From positions 1 to 64,000 of the forward strand of contig NZ_JAKGGD010000002.1 of assembly GCF_021556615.1 (NCBI RefSeq): 64,000 nt of DNA. Direction: 5' to 3'. A program made the translations under genes and the position numbers. Source of the stretch: Paracoccus salsus (GTDB taxonomy: Bacteria > Pseudomonadota > Alphaproteobacteria > Rhodobacterales > Rhodobacteraceae). Below, piece by piece: positions 48,255 to 56,747 of this stretch. Numbering within the stretch: position 1 is the first letter of the stretch; each line of letters starts with the position of its first letter. The notes under the pieces were generated by a model. It saw only the letters and a program-made list of their open reading frames with translations, was not told where the DNA came from and did not search any database.

Positions 48255-49556
48255 TCAATGCCCGCCAAGGAAGCCGAACTTGATCACGAACAGGCCGGCG
48301 ACGATCCACGTGGCCAGATGCACCTGCCGTGCCTTGCCGGTCAGCAGCTTGATCAGTGCATAGCTGATGAACCCGAAGGCCAGGCCATTGGCGATCGAAT
48401 AGGTGAACGGCATGGCCAGCGCGGTCAGCACGGCCGGCGCGCTTTCGGTCACGTCGCCCCATTCGATGTCTGCCATTTCGCGAAGCATCAGCGTGGCGAC
48501 ATACAGCAGCGCCGGCGCGGTCGCGTAGGCGGGAACCGATCCGGCCAGCGGCGCAAAGAACATCGCCAGCAGGAACAGCACGGCGACGACCAGCGCGGTC
48601 AGTCCGGTGCGCCCGCCCGCCTGCACACCCGACGCGCTTTCGACATAGGCGGTCGTGGACGAGGTGCCCAGCAGCGAACCCGCGGTGATCGCGGTCGAGT
48701 CCGCCAGCAAGGCGCGGCCAAGGCCCTTGTTCTTGTGCGCCGGACCTTCGGTCAGCAGGCCGGCGCGCTTGGCGACGCCGATCAATGTGCCGGTTGCATC
48801 GAAGACCTCGACCAGCACCATGACCAGGATCACCTGGAAGATGCCGTAGGTCAGCGCACGCGCCAGATCGAGCTGCAGGAAGGTCGGCGCGATCGAGGGC
48901 GGCATGGACATGACACCGCCGAACTCGCTGACCCCCAGAAGGATCGCGGCGACTGTGACGACCAGAATGCCGATCAGAATGGCCCCCGTCACCTTCATGG
49001 CGTCCAGCGCGATGATGATGAAGAAGCCGGCGATGGTCAGCAATGTGCCCGTTGCCGTCAGATCGCCAAGCGCGATCAGCGTGGCCGGGCTGTCAACCAC
49101 CAGGCCCGAGCTTTGCATGGCAATGATCGCAAGGAACATGCCGATACCCGCGGCGATTCCGCTGCGCATCGAATGCGGGATGCCGGCGATCAGCCACCGC
49201 CGCAGGCCGGTCACCGTCATGATCAGGAAGATCACGCCCGAAATGAACACCGCGCCCAGTGCCTGTTGCCAGGTAAACCCCATCGCCCCGACCACGGTGA
49301 ACGCGAAAAACGCGTTCAGCCCCATCCCCGGCGCCATGGCGATCGGCCAGTTCGCCCACAGCCCCATGATGGCCGAGCCGATGGCGGCGGCAAGGCAGGT
49401 CGCGACGAAGACGGCGTTGCGGTCCATGCCGGTGCTGGACAGGATCTCCGGGTTCACGAAGATGATATAGGCCATCGTCAGGAAGGTGGTGATGCCGGCG
49501 ATGACCTCGGTCCGGACCGTGCTGCCATGGTCGGACAGCTTGAAGAAGCGTTCCAT
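48255..49556 (-). CDS. AzgA-family adenine/guanine/hypoxanthine permease
   Basis: A 433-residue inner-membrane purine:H+ symporter of the NCS2 AzgA branch. Typical segments are TEVIAGITTFLTMAYIIFVNPEIL at the N-terminus, MAPGMGLNAFFAFTVV in TM3, LVMVLVEVFDATGTLIGVAKRAGLL in TM8, and GSLLGTSSTTAYVESASGVQAGGRTGLTA. The start at 49556 (MERFFKLSDHG) follows GGAGGAA. It is divergent from puuE across a 223-base intergenic region holding the third motif copy. It likely feeds guanine and hypoxanthine into guaD and xdh. Confidence 0.9.
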   Translation of the reverse strand: MERFFKLSDHGSTVRTEVIAGITTFLTMAYIIFVNPEILSSTGMDRNAVFVATCLAAAIGSAIMGLWANWPIAMAPGMGLNAFFAFTVVGAMGFTWQQALGAVFISGVIFLIMTVTGLRRWLIAGIPHSMRSGIAAGIGMFLAIIAMQSSGLVVDSPATLIALGDLTATGTLLTIAGFFIIIALDAMKVTGAILIGILVVTVAAILLGVSEFGGVMSMPPSIAPTFLQLDLARALTYGIFQVILVMVLVEVFDATGTLIGVAKRAGLLTEGPAHKNKGLGRALLADSTAITAGSLLGTSSTTAYVESASGVQAGGRTGLTALVVAVLFLLAMFFAPLAGSVPAYATAPALLYVATLMLREMADIEWGDVTESAPAVLTALAMPFTYSIANGLAFGFISYALIKLLTGKARQVHLATWIVAGLFVIKFGFLGGH

Positions 49557-49673
49557 GAAATTCCTCCGCGCGGCTCTCCTCGGCCGCCATGCGGGAAGGT
49601 TAGCGGCGGCCGGTCGATCGCAACAATCAGGCAGAGGCCGGAAGTCTTTCAACGGGCAATTGAAACCGCCGGT

Positions 49674-49695
49674 GATCTTTGCCGATTCATTGATA
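49674..49695. promoter_or_regulatory. Purine-gene motif copy 3 (azgA-puuE intergenic)
   Basis: A 22-base element: GA then TCTTTGCCGATT then CATTGATA, matching the 41227 copy in 16 of 22 positions. It lies between the divergent permease and puuE genes. CAGAATTCTG (a perfect 10-base palindrome) follows at once. Confidence 0.45.
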
Positions 49696-49779
49696 CAGAA
49701 TTCTGCTATTCCCGGCTTGCCGGGCAGGCCGGCACGCGGTCTTCTGTTCCCGAACCAGCCACGCCGGAGGACAGGCACG

Positions 49780-51186
49780 ATGCGCTACAGCCGCGACATG
49801 CGAGGATATGGCGAAACGACCCCCGACCCGCAATGGCCCGGCGGCGCCAGGATCGCCGTGCAGATCGTCGTGAACTACGAGGAAGGCGGCGAGAACAGCA
49901 TCGAGCATGGCGACGCCGCCTCCGAGGCGTTCCTGTCCGAGATCATCGGCGCGCAGCCCTGGCCGGGCAAGCGGCATTGGAACATGGAATCGATCTATGA
50001 TTATGGCGCGCGTTCGGGGTTCTGGCGCCTGCACCGGCTGCTGAAGGACGTCCCGGTGACGGTCTATGGCGTGGCGACGGCGCTCGAGCGCTGCCCCGAA
50101 CAGGTCGCCGCGATGCAGCAGGCTGGCTGGGAAATCGCCACGCACGGGCTGAAATGGATCGACTACCGCGACATTCCGCGTGAGGTCGAGGCCGAGCATA
50201 TCGCCCAGGCCATCGCACTGCACACGCGCGTGACCGGAGAGCGGCCCTACGGGTTCTACCAGGGCCGCACCTCGATGAACACGGTCGAGCTGGGCTGCGA
50301 GGAAGGCGGCTTTGCCTATCTGGCCGACACGATTGCGGACGAGCTTCCCTACTGGCATGTCCATCAGGGGCGCCCGCAACTGATGGTGCCCTATACGATG
50401 GACGCCAACGACATGCGGTTCTCCAGCGGACAGGGCTTCGGCACGGGCACTGACTTCTTCGACTATCTGCGCGACAGCTTCGACATGCTTTATGCCGAAG
50501 GACAGGCCGGCGCCCCGAAGATGATGTCGGTCGGACTGCATTGCCGCCTCGCCGGTCGCCCAGGCCGCGCGATGGCGATCCAGCGGTTCCTGGATCATGC
50601 GCGCGCGCATGAGGGCGTGTGGTTCGCCAGCCGACTCGACATCGCCCGCCACTGGGCACAGCATCACCCCCATGTCCCGACCGACCGGCCGTCGCAGATG
50701 GAGCGCGAGGCGTTCGTCAAACGGTTCGGCGGCATCTATGAACATTCGCCGTTCATCGCCGAACGGGTCTGGGACGCCGAGATGGGCGCCGTCCATGACA
50801 GCGCAGCCGGACTGGCAGGGCGCATGGCGCAGGTCTTTCGCAGCGCAAGCGACGCCGAGCGGCTCGGTATTCTGGTGGCGCATCCCGATCTGGCCGGCAA
50901 GCTGGCCGCCGCGAAAAGGCTGACGGCGGAAAGCACGCACGAACAGGCCAGTGCCGGCCTCGACGCGCTGACTGATGCCGAACGGGCCGAGTTCACGCGG
51001 CTGAACGACGCCTATACCGCCAAGCATGGTTTTCCCTTCATTATCGCCGTCCGCGATCACGACAAGGCCGGCATCCTCGCGGCCATGCAGGCTCGCGTCG
51101 AGAACGACACCGCCACCGAGCGCGCCGAGGCCGAACGCCAGGTGATGCGGATCGCCGAACTTCGCCTGAATGAGGTGCTCAAATGA
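49780..51186 (+). CDS. puuE: Allantoinase PuuE fused to OHCU decarboxylase UraD
   Basis: A 468-residue bifunctional protein covering two steps of urate degradation. Residues 1-300 are a cofactor-independent polysaccharide-deacetylase-type allantoinase (RYSRDMRGYGETTPDPQWP, EIATHGLKWIDYRD, GLHCRLAGRPGR). Residues 304-468 are OHCU decarboxylase, giving S-allantoin: FVKRFGGIYEHSPFIAERVW with catalytic His322, AHPDLAGKLA, TLNDAYxxKHGFPFI-type end. GGAGG precedes the ATG. The next gene, ureidoglycine aminohydrolase, overlaps by 4 bases. Confidence 0.94.
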   Translation: MRYSRDMRGYGETTPDPQWPGGARIAVQIVVNYEEGGENSIEHGDAASEAFLSEIIGAQPWPGKRHWNMESIYDYGARSGFWRLHRLLKDVPVTVYGVATALERCPEQVAAMQQAGWEIATHGLKWIDYRDIPREVEAEHIAQAIALHTRVTGERPYGFYQGRTSMNTVELGCEEGGFAYLADTIADELPYWHVHQGRPQLMVPYTMDANDMRFSSGQGFGTGTDFFDYLRDSFDMLYAEGQAGAPKMMSVGLHCRLAGRPGRAMAIQRFLDHARAHEGVWFASRLDIARHWAQHHPHVPTDRPSQMEREAFVKRFGGIYEHSPFIAERVWDAEMGAVHDSAAGLAGRMAQVFRSASDAERLGILVAHPDLAGKLAAAKRLTAESTHEQASAGLDALTDAERAEFTRLNDAYTAKHGFPFIIAVRDHDKAGILAAMQARVENDTATERAEAERQVMRIAELRLNEVLK

Positions 51187-52076
51187 ACGACCTGCCCCCC
51201 GCCGGTGCCCCGACCGGCGATGTCGCCACCGTCAGGGATGGCCAATCGACCACCGGCCGCTATGCCGGTCCGGTCGCGGGCCTGCCGCCGCAGACCGGCC
51301 TGACCACCGACACGGCGGTGTTCACCGAAGCCTACGCCGTCGTGCCCCGAACCGTCATGCGCGACATCGTCACCTCTTACCTGCCCGGCTGGGAGGGCAT
51401 GCGGATGTGGATGCTGGCCCGCCCCCTGTCCGGCTTCGCCGAGACCTTCAGCCAGTATATCGTCGAACTGGCGGAAGGTGGGGGCTGCGACACCCCGGAC
51501 GAGGATCCCGAGATCGAACACGCCATGTTCGTTACCGGCGGCACGCTGCGCGTGACCATCGACGGCACCGATCACAGCCTGACGCCCGGCGGCTTCGCCT
51601 ATGTTCCGCCCGGCATCGAATGGTCGCTGCGGAACGTGACGCCGGGCGAGGCCGGCTTTCACTGGTGGCGCAAGCGGTGGCAACCGGTCAAGGGCGTCAG
51701 CCGCCCCGATCCCATCGTCGCCCAGGAACAGGACATCTCGCCCTCGCCCATGCCCGACACCGACGGCGCCTGGGCGACGACGCGCTTCATGAATCCCGCA
51801 GATCTGCGCCACGACATGCACATCACCGTCGTGACCTTCAAACCGGGCGGATCGATCCCCTTTGCCGAAACCCATGTGATGGAGCACGGCCTGTTCGTGC
51901 TGGAAGGAAAGGCCGTCTACCGCCTCAACCGCGACTGGGTCGAGGTGGGGCCCGGAGACTTCATGTGGCTGCGCGCATTTTGCCCGCAAGCGTGTTATGC
52001 GGGCGGTCCCGGTCCGTTCCGCTACCTTCTCTACAAGGACGTCAATCGTCACGCCGCCCTCTGGCCAAATCGCTGA
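51183..52076 (+). CDS. allE: (S)-ureidoglycine aminohydrolase
   Basis: Releases ammonia from (S)-ureidoglycine to give (S)-ureidoglycolate. The 297-residue bicupin is a manganese enzyme. The first cupin is around 70-150 (EIEHAMFVTGGTLRVTIDG) and the second around 215-285 (METHVMEH-type FAETHVMEHGLFVLEGKAVYRL with the metal His/Glu ligands; then GDFMWLRAFCPQACYAGG). The start overlaps the puuE stop (ATGA). Ureidoglycine is made by allantoate amidohydrolase, which is not in the window. Confidence 0.93.
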   Translation: MNDLPPAGAPTGDVATVRDGQSTTGRYAGPVAGLPPQTGLTTDTAVFTEAYAVVPRTVMRDIVTSYLPGWEGMRMWMLARPLSGFAETFSQYIVELAEGGGCDTPDEDPEIEHAMFVTGGTLRVTIDGTDHSLTPGGFAYVPPGIEWSLRNVTPGEAGFHWWRKRWQPVKGVSRPDPIVAQEQDISPSPMPDTDGAWATTRFMNPADLRHDMHITVVTFKPGGSIPFAETHVMEHGLFVLEGKAVYRLNRDWVEVGPGDFMWLRAFCPQACYAGGPGPFRYLLYKDVNRHAALWPNR

Positions 52077-52543
52077 GCGCGGTTCGCATCGCCAGGCCCG
52101 TCCTGGCCTGGCGGGGGATCCTGTGTGCCCGCCTGACGGGCGGGCTGCGGATATGCCGGCCAAACCGGGCCCGATGCGCCGACATCAACCGCCGTCCGAT
52201 GCGGCCGTGGTCTCTCTATCCGATCGCGTCATGGACTGGTTCAGGCGGACATCGCCGGCCTCGCGCATTCCGAACACGCCGGTCGCCCGGACCCTGCCCC
52301 GAAGCGGGGATACGTGCCTGAACTGCCCCGTTCTCGCCCCCCCGTCACAGGTCGTCGCCCTGCGTGATCGCCCTCGAAATTCGTGAAACCTGGGATCGTG
52401 AAACCTGCCTCGGGCGCAAGACAGGCCTGAAGCCTCGCCCCGCGCGAAGCCCCCAGCCGGCAGCACGACGAAGCGCCGGCCGGGGACGTTCGCGTCCGGC
52501 GTCATGCAGCCGGTTCCGAAAGAGACGCAACCGCGAGGTCACG
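52077..52543. other. Gene-poor stretch after allE
   Basis: No gene recognised. Several open frames exist on both strands but encode low-complexity Arg/Pro/Ala-rich peptides without domain patterns or ribosome-binding sites. No T-rich hairpin stands out after allE. Confidence 0.4.
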
Positions 52544-52852
52544 TTATCTGCGGACAGGAGGCTGGCCGCCTTTCGAACTGGGTAGTGATCCCCAAACGTC
52601 GCCATGATCCTCGGAGTTCATGGCTGTCTGGGTCAGCAGCCGCGCGTCAGTGGCAAAGCAAGCCTGCAGCGTTTCGTCAAATGCCACGAGATCGTTCTGC
52701 CGCCGCCCGGTCGCTCCGGGACCGGCACGAACCGACTTTCGAAACCCGCCCTCGCGTTTCCAACGGCAAACCGTATCGGTCGGCACGCCATGGCGGGCTG
52801 CGCCCTCCTCGACTGTCCTGAATGTGGAGATGGAACCAGATACTTCGGTCAA
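52544..52852 (-). pseudogene. Excisionase/AlpA-like HTH fragment
   Basis: A 102-codon frame opening at TTG directly after an in-frame stop, with no ribosome-binding site. Residues 15-50 (GAARHGVPTDTVCRWKREGGFRKSVRAGPGATGRR) resemble the MerR-like HTH of AlpA/excisionase proteins. The rest shows no family. The lack of a proper start and the barren surroundings suggest a decayed mobile-element gene. A transposase HTH is the alternative. Confidence 0.4.
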
Positions 52853-53069
52853 TCAATCGGCAGCAATATCATCGTCTCGGGTGAAACACCCGGTCAGCTC
52901 CGCAACCCGGTCCGAGCCAGTCCATTGAGCCAATGATCGGTTGGGGTGCTAGACTGTGTCGACCAAAGCTGGATCCTGGAGATCTTGGGTCCGCTTCCGT
53001 CAACAGCGGTCTGACCAAAGGCATCGGGCGAAGATCAGGTCCACATCGTGACAGAAGCGGGCGCGTACT
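52853..53069. other. Non-coding flank between HTH fragment and tandem 11-mer
   Basis: No gene seen. It is relatively AT-rich compared with the rest of the window in its middle part, and contains no tRNA-Phe-like duplicate. Confidence 0.35.
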
Positions 53070-53091
53070 GTAGCCCAGAAGTAGCCCAGAT
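53070..53091. repeat. Tandem 11-mer near tRNA-Phe
   Basis: GTAGCCCAGAA is followed directly by GTAGCCCAGAT, two copies differing at one base with 11-base periodicity. Such direct repeats beside a tRNA 3' end recall integrase arm-type sites. No integrase gene remains. Confidence 0.45.
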
Positions 53092-53167
53092 GCGTCCGAA
53101 ACAGAGCCAAGCGCGGGATCAACCAGGCGCCCTGCACGTAAATTTTTCATTTTCAATGGCTTGTAAG

Positions 53168-53243
53168 TGGTGCCCGGAGACGGATTTGAACCGCCGACAC
53201 GCGGATTTTCAATCCGCTGCTCTACCAACTGAGCTATCCGGGC
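53168..53243 (-). tRNA. tRNA-Phe (anticodon GAA)
   Basis: A complete cloverleaf on the minus strand. Acceptor stem GCCCGGA/TCCGGGC, D arm GCTC...GAGC, anticodon stem GCGGA/TCCGC with a GAA anticodon, T-loop TTCAAAT, and an encoded CCA. It is 83 bases downstream of yacG in the same direction. Confidence 0.95.
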
Positions 53244-53326
53244 GCCGGACGCGCCGGTCAGGCGCTGGCTGTGCGGTGGTTTCTACGGGCGGCGGCGCGA
53301 CGTGTCCAGACCCAAAAACCGATTCT

Positions 53327-53491
53327 TCACTCGCCCTTGTCCTCATCCGAGGCGATGTCGTCCAGCGGCGGGCCGGGGATGACATAGTCTCCGCGCAGCC
53401 AGTGTGCCAGATCGACATCGGCGCAGCGTTTCGAACAGAAAGGTCGGTAATCGGACACACTCTCCTTGCCGCAGATCGGACAGGCCGCCAT
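53327..53491 (-). CDS. yacG: Zinc-binding DNA gyrase inhibitor YacG
   Basis: A 54-residue protein of the YacG family, small zinc-ribbon proteins that bind gyrase subunit B. Its four cysteines are placed as CPICGK near the start and [14 protein letters not shown], giving CxxC-x(n)-CxxxC. It ends in an acidic tail ([11 protein letters not shown]). The ATG shares its A with the stop of the upstream RNase gene (TGATG). It is the last gene of the maf-rng-yacG operon. Confidence 0.9.
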   Translation of the reverse strand: MAACPICGKESVSDYRPFCSKRCADVDLAHWLRGDYVIPGPPLDDIASDEDKGE

Positions 53492-54543
53492 CACGCCCCC
53501 CCGGCATTCCGCAGACGCAGCAGCGGTATGCGATCGCGCTTGCGGCTGATCTCGTACAGGCCCATGGCGGTCCAGCCAATCAAGGTCGTCTCGGTGCCGT
53601 CACCCTTGAAAGCGGCGCGCAGCACCTGATCCAGCGTGGCGCGATCACGCTTGGGCATCGGCGCGAAATCAACCACGACCTGGCCACCGAAGCCGCGCAA
53701 TCGCAACTGCCGGGGCAGGTCGCGGGCCAATGCGATATTGGCCTTCAGCGCGGCGGCGGGCGAAACATCGCGCCCCGTGTTCACGTCGATCGCGGTCAGC
53801 GCGCGGGTGTTTTCGATACAAGCGCTGGCACCTGCCGGCAGATCGATGCGCGGCGACAGAAGCGCGTCCACCGCATCGCTGACACCGCAGCGCTCAAAGC
53901 TGTCCTCGCCCTCCTCGATCGCGTCGGGCTCGGGCTCTGCCCAATCCAGCCAGGATTGCTCCCACGGATCGGGGGCGTCCAGAAGAAGCTCGGGCTCGCC
54001 CGTGGTTTCAGCCATGATCCGGTCGGCAAGTTCGATCAGCGGCCCCAGCTCGGCCGCAATGGCCTCGGCACCGGCGAACGCCGAGGCGCTACGCAGGATC
54101 AAGCCATGGTCGCGCCCGTCAAGCGCCGTCCGGCCAATCTCATCCAATGCTGCGCGCCGTTCGGAATCGCGGATCCGGCGCGAGACGTTCACTCCGGGAA
54201 CACCCGGCGTCACGAGGCCGTAGCGGCCCCGGAACAGAAGCCGTGATGACAGCGGTATCGCCTTTCCCGCCTCGGCGACGCCGGCAATCTGCACCAGGAT
54301 CGGCTGGCCCTCGCGCAGGCCGGTCCGGTCCCGCAGAAAGCCGCGTTCGCCGTCGGGAAGGCGCACAAACACGCCACCCTGCCCCTTCATCAGGCGATCG
54401 GTCACCCCGCGGCAGATCGCCCCCGGCGCCAGGGGTGCAAGCGCACTGGAATCGACGATCAGATCGACCAGTGCGCCATCGATCACAAGCGCCGCGGCCC
54501 GGGCATCAAACAAATGGCCAAGGACAATCTGACGACCCTTCAT
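53491..54543 (-). CDS. rng: Short RNase E/G-family ribonuclease
   Basis: A 350-residue endoribonuclease of the RNase E/G family. The S1-like segment is [17 protein letters not shown], the 5'-sensor region is [15 protein letters not shown], and the catalytic core contains TAIDVNTG with the metal-binding Asp and [11 protein letters not shown]. It is much shorter than E. coli RNase G (489). The C-terminal zinc-link CPxC and dimerisation part are missing, which fits a shortened alphaproteobacterial form next to maf. Starts with an ATGA overlap on the maf stop. Confidence 0.88.
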   Translation of the reverse strand: MKGRQIVLGHLFDARAAALVIDGALVDLIVDSSALAPLAPGAICRGVTDRLMKGQGGVFVRLPDGERGFLRDRTGLREGQPILVQIAGVAEAGKAIPLSSRLLFRGRYGLVTPGVPGVNVSRRIRDSERRAALDEIGRTALDGRDHGLILRSASAFAGAEAIAAELGPLIELADRIMAETTGEPELLLDAPDPWEQSWLDWAEPEPDAIEEGEDSFERCGVSDAVDALLSPRIDLPAGASACIENTRALTAIDVNTGRDVSPAAALKANIALARDLPRQLRLRGFGGQVVVDFAPMPKRDRATLDQVLRAAFKGDGTETTLIGWTAMGLYEISRKRDRIPLLRLRNAGGA

Positions 54544-55145
54544 GCGACGCCTCCCTCATGCTGGCCATGAAGCCCGACCGCAGCCAGCATCGCGGCGGTT
54601 TCGGACAGGGGAAGTCCGACTACCGCGGAGAACGACCCCTGGATCCACGGTATATAGGCTGCGGCGGCACCCTGGATCGCATAGCCTCCAGCCTTGCCTT
54701 GCCAGTCGCCGGCGTCAAGATAGCGCTGCAATTCCGCCTCTGACAAGGGGCGCATCCTCACCTTCGTCTGGACAAGCCTGTGCCGTGTCCGGCCGTCATG
54801 GCGCAGTGCCACCGCCGTCAGGACAAGGTGACGCCGGCCCGACATGAGCCGCATGAATTGCGCGGCCTCGAGCCGATCCCGGGGCTTTCCCAGGATCCGA
54901 CGACCCACCGCAACGGTCGTGTCGGCCGTCAGCAGGGCCTCGCCATCAGCCACGTGGACCGCCTTGGCCTTGTCCACCGCCATGCGGCGGACATAATCGC
55001 GCGGTGTTTCGGCCTTGCGGGGCGTCTCGTCGATATCGGCAGGCCGCAGCGCGGCCGGCACGATGCCGATCTGTGCCAGAAGTTCCAGCCTGCGCGGGCT
55101 GGCGGAACCCAGCACCAGCAAGGGTGGAGGACTGCTTGCCGTCAC
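54540..55145 (-). CDS. maf: Maf-family nucleotide pyrophosphatase
   Basis: A 201-residue house-cleaning pyrophosphatase acting on non-canonical or modified nucleoside triphosphates. The family entry LVLGSASPRRLELLAQIG is at about 9-26, and DIDETPR, ADTTVAVGRRILGKP and GKAGGYAIQG are the conserved blocks. It lies between infA and rng, a conserved alphaproteobacterial order (infA-maf-rng-yacG). Confidence 0.94.
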   Translation of the reverse strand: MTASSPPPLLVLGSASPRRLELLAQIGIVPAALRPADIDETPRKAETPRDYVRRMAVDKAKAVHVADGEALLTADTTVAVGRRILGKPRDRLEAAQFMRLMSGRRHLVLTAVALRHDGRTRHRLVQTKVRMRPLSEAELQRYLDAGDWQGKAGGYAIQGAAAAYIPWIQGSFSAVVGLPLSETAAMLAAVGLHGQHEGGVA

Positions 55146-55173
55146 GCCGAGATGCGGCGCTGAGGGCGCCGGA

Positions 55174-55392
55174 TCATTTGAAACGATAATTGATACGTCC
55201 CTTGGTCAGGTCGTAGGTGTTCATCTCGACCTGCACCTTGTCGCCAGCCAGAACCCGGATGCGGTTCTTGCGCATCTTGCCTGCCATATGCGCGATGATC
55301 TCATGGCCGTTTTCCAGCTCGACCCTGAACGTCGCATTCGGCAGGAGTTCCTTCACGACGCCGGGGAATTCGAGCATTTCTTCCTTGGCCAT
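55174..55392 (-). CDS. infA: Translation initiation factor IF-1
   Basis: A 72-residue OB-fold factor that binds the 30S A site. The sequence [20 protein letters not shown]...[23 protein letters not shown] is close to IF-1 throughout. The ATG at 55392 gives the family N-terminus; another ATG 6 bases upstream exists. It is the first gene of the infA-maf-rng-yacG set. Confidence 0.97.
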   Translation of the reverse strand: MAKEEMLEFPGVVKELLPNATFRVELENGHEIIAHMAGKMRKNRIRVLAGDKVQVEMNTYDLTKGRINYRFK

Positions 55393-55478
55393 GGTCACTC
55401 CGTTGCAATCGCCCCGCAGGATTCGGGACGGACGTTAGATGCGACCAAGATGCGCCGATTTCAAGGGAAAAGCGCGCG

Positions 55479-56693
55479 TCAGGCGCCGCCGACCGCTTTT
55501 GACGGCGCGGAAGCGGCATCGGGCGCGACTTCCCGCGCTGGCATCTTGTCCGTTGCCACGTCCCGTCGGAAGGGATCGGGACCGTTCAAGTCGGCGATCG
55601 GGGGCTCGTTCCGTCCCTCCTGCGGCGCCGGCTCGGACAGAGGCGCTTCCGCGATCGCCCCCGGATCGCTGAGCCGGATTGCGTGACATCCTTCGGCTTC
55701 GCCGAACTTGCCCACCGCAAGAAGCTGACCATCGCGTGTTTCCAGGCGGGATTGGGTCAGGCTGACCTTTGGCAGATGCAGCAGCTTGCCCTCGCCCAGA
55801 CCGCGCAATTCACCCAGTGTCATCCTGCGCCGGCACAATACGCCGACCATTTCGACGGGGGCATCGGCGACATGGGCCTGAAGCGTCGATGCCGCCGGCG
55901 CGCCAACGGGCTTCGCGCCGGCTGAGCCCGGCCCTGCCGCAGTTCTGCTTTTGGCCTGTGGGTCCTCACCTGCAGCCACGACCGACGACGCAGGCACTGA
56001 AGGTGCCGGTTTCTGCTTGCCCTCACCACGGGTCGGCAACGCCAGAAAGATGGTCGTGTCGCGCGTTTCTGCCCCGCCCAGCCGCACATTGAACGTGATG
56101 CTGCGATAAGGCTTGTCCTCCAGCATCAGCGACAAGGGCCGCGGATCATCCAGGTAGCTGGCATAGCGATAGCCCTTGATCCCCGCGAAACCTTCGACGT
56201 CGAGCATTTCGGTCGCCAGTTCGGCCATCAGCGCGTTGATGAAGTCAGCGCACATCATCGCATCGCTTCGCGTCGGCCGACGCGGTTCCGCCGTTCGCGC
56301 GGTGATGCGGCCAAGCGTCTGGACCTCGATCAGTGCGGTGACCGTCTCGGGGCACAGCGCCATCGCGCCGACCAGATCGCCCGGACCCTGCAGGATCGCC
56401 AGCAAGGCCGGCGCCGGCAGCAGTTCAGGCAGTTCGGCCAGCGTGAGCGCCCCGGGTGTCACCGAGATCGGCTGCACGCCGAGATGATACAGCCGGTCCG
56501 CGGCGCGACCGATCGCCGTGGCGGCGGCCCGCGACGCGGTCGGAGCTGCCGGTTGGGGAAGTTGCGGCGCGCGCCCCGCCCCCGACGCTGCCTGACTGCG
56601 CGCGGCAAGCAGGCGGCGCAGCACGCCCCCATCCGGTCCGTCCTGCCCGTCTTGCTGTTTCGCGACTGCTGTGCCGTCGTCTGCCATCGTCAA
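55479..56693 (-). CDS. FliM/FliN-domain (SpoA) protein of unknown role
   Basis: A 404-residue soluble protein. The N-terminal third (residues 1-60) is low complexity, followed by a FliM-like middle domain (PISVTPGALTLAELPELLPAP, DAMMCADFINALMAELATEML). A Pro/Ala linker precedes a C-terminal SpoA domain (LQAHVADAPVEMVGVLCRRRMTLGELRGLGEGKLLHLP). This layout is that of a switch-complex or type III C-ring protein. No flagellar or secretion genes are nearby, so it may be a stand-alone relative. It is divergent from infA? No: same strand, upstream of infA by 86 bases. Confidence 0.75.
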   Translation of the reverse strand: MTMADDGTAVAKQQDGQDGPDGGVLRRLLAARSQAASGAGRAPQLPQPAAPTASRAAATAIGRAADRLYHLGVQPISVTPGALTLAELPELLPAPALLAILQGPGDLVGAMALCPETVTALIEVQTLGRITARTAEPRRPTRSDAMMCADFINALMAELATEMLDVEGFAGIKGYRYASYLDDPRPLSLMLEDKPYRSITFNVRLGGAETRDTTIFLALPTRGEGKQKPAPSVPASSVVAAGEDPQAKSRTAAGPGSAGAKPVGAPAASTLQAHVADAPVEMVGVLCRRRMTLGELRGLGEGKLLHLPKVSLTQSRLETRDGQLLAVGKFGEAEGCHAIRLSDPGAIAEAPLSEPAPQEGRNEPPIADLNGPDPFRRDVATDKMPAREVAPDAASAPSKAVGGA

Positions 56694-56747
56694 TCCGAAT
56701 CACCTTGTGCCCTCAGCCAATCTGGCAAGAACAGGTTGAGAAAGGGT

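Noticed and set aside
49687-51060. A 457-codon frame antisense to puuE-uraD
   Set aside because: Shadow of a well-identified gene; no ribosome-binding site or family pattern.
52869-53228. A 119-codon minus-strand frame over tRNA-Phe
   Set aside because: Its first codons translate the tRNA itself, giving the well-known GGSNPSPG-type artefact.
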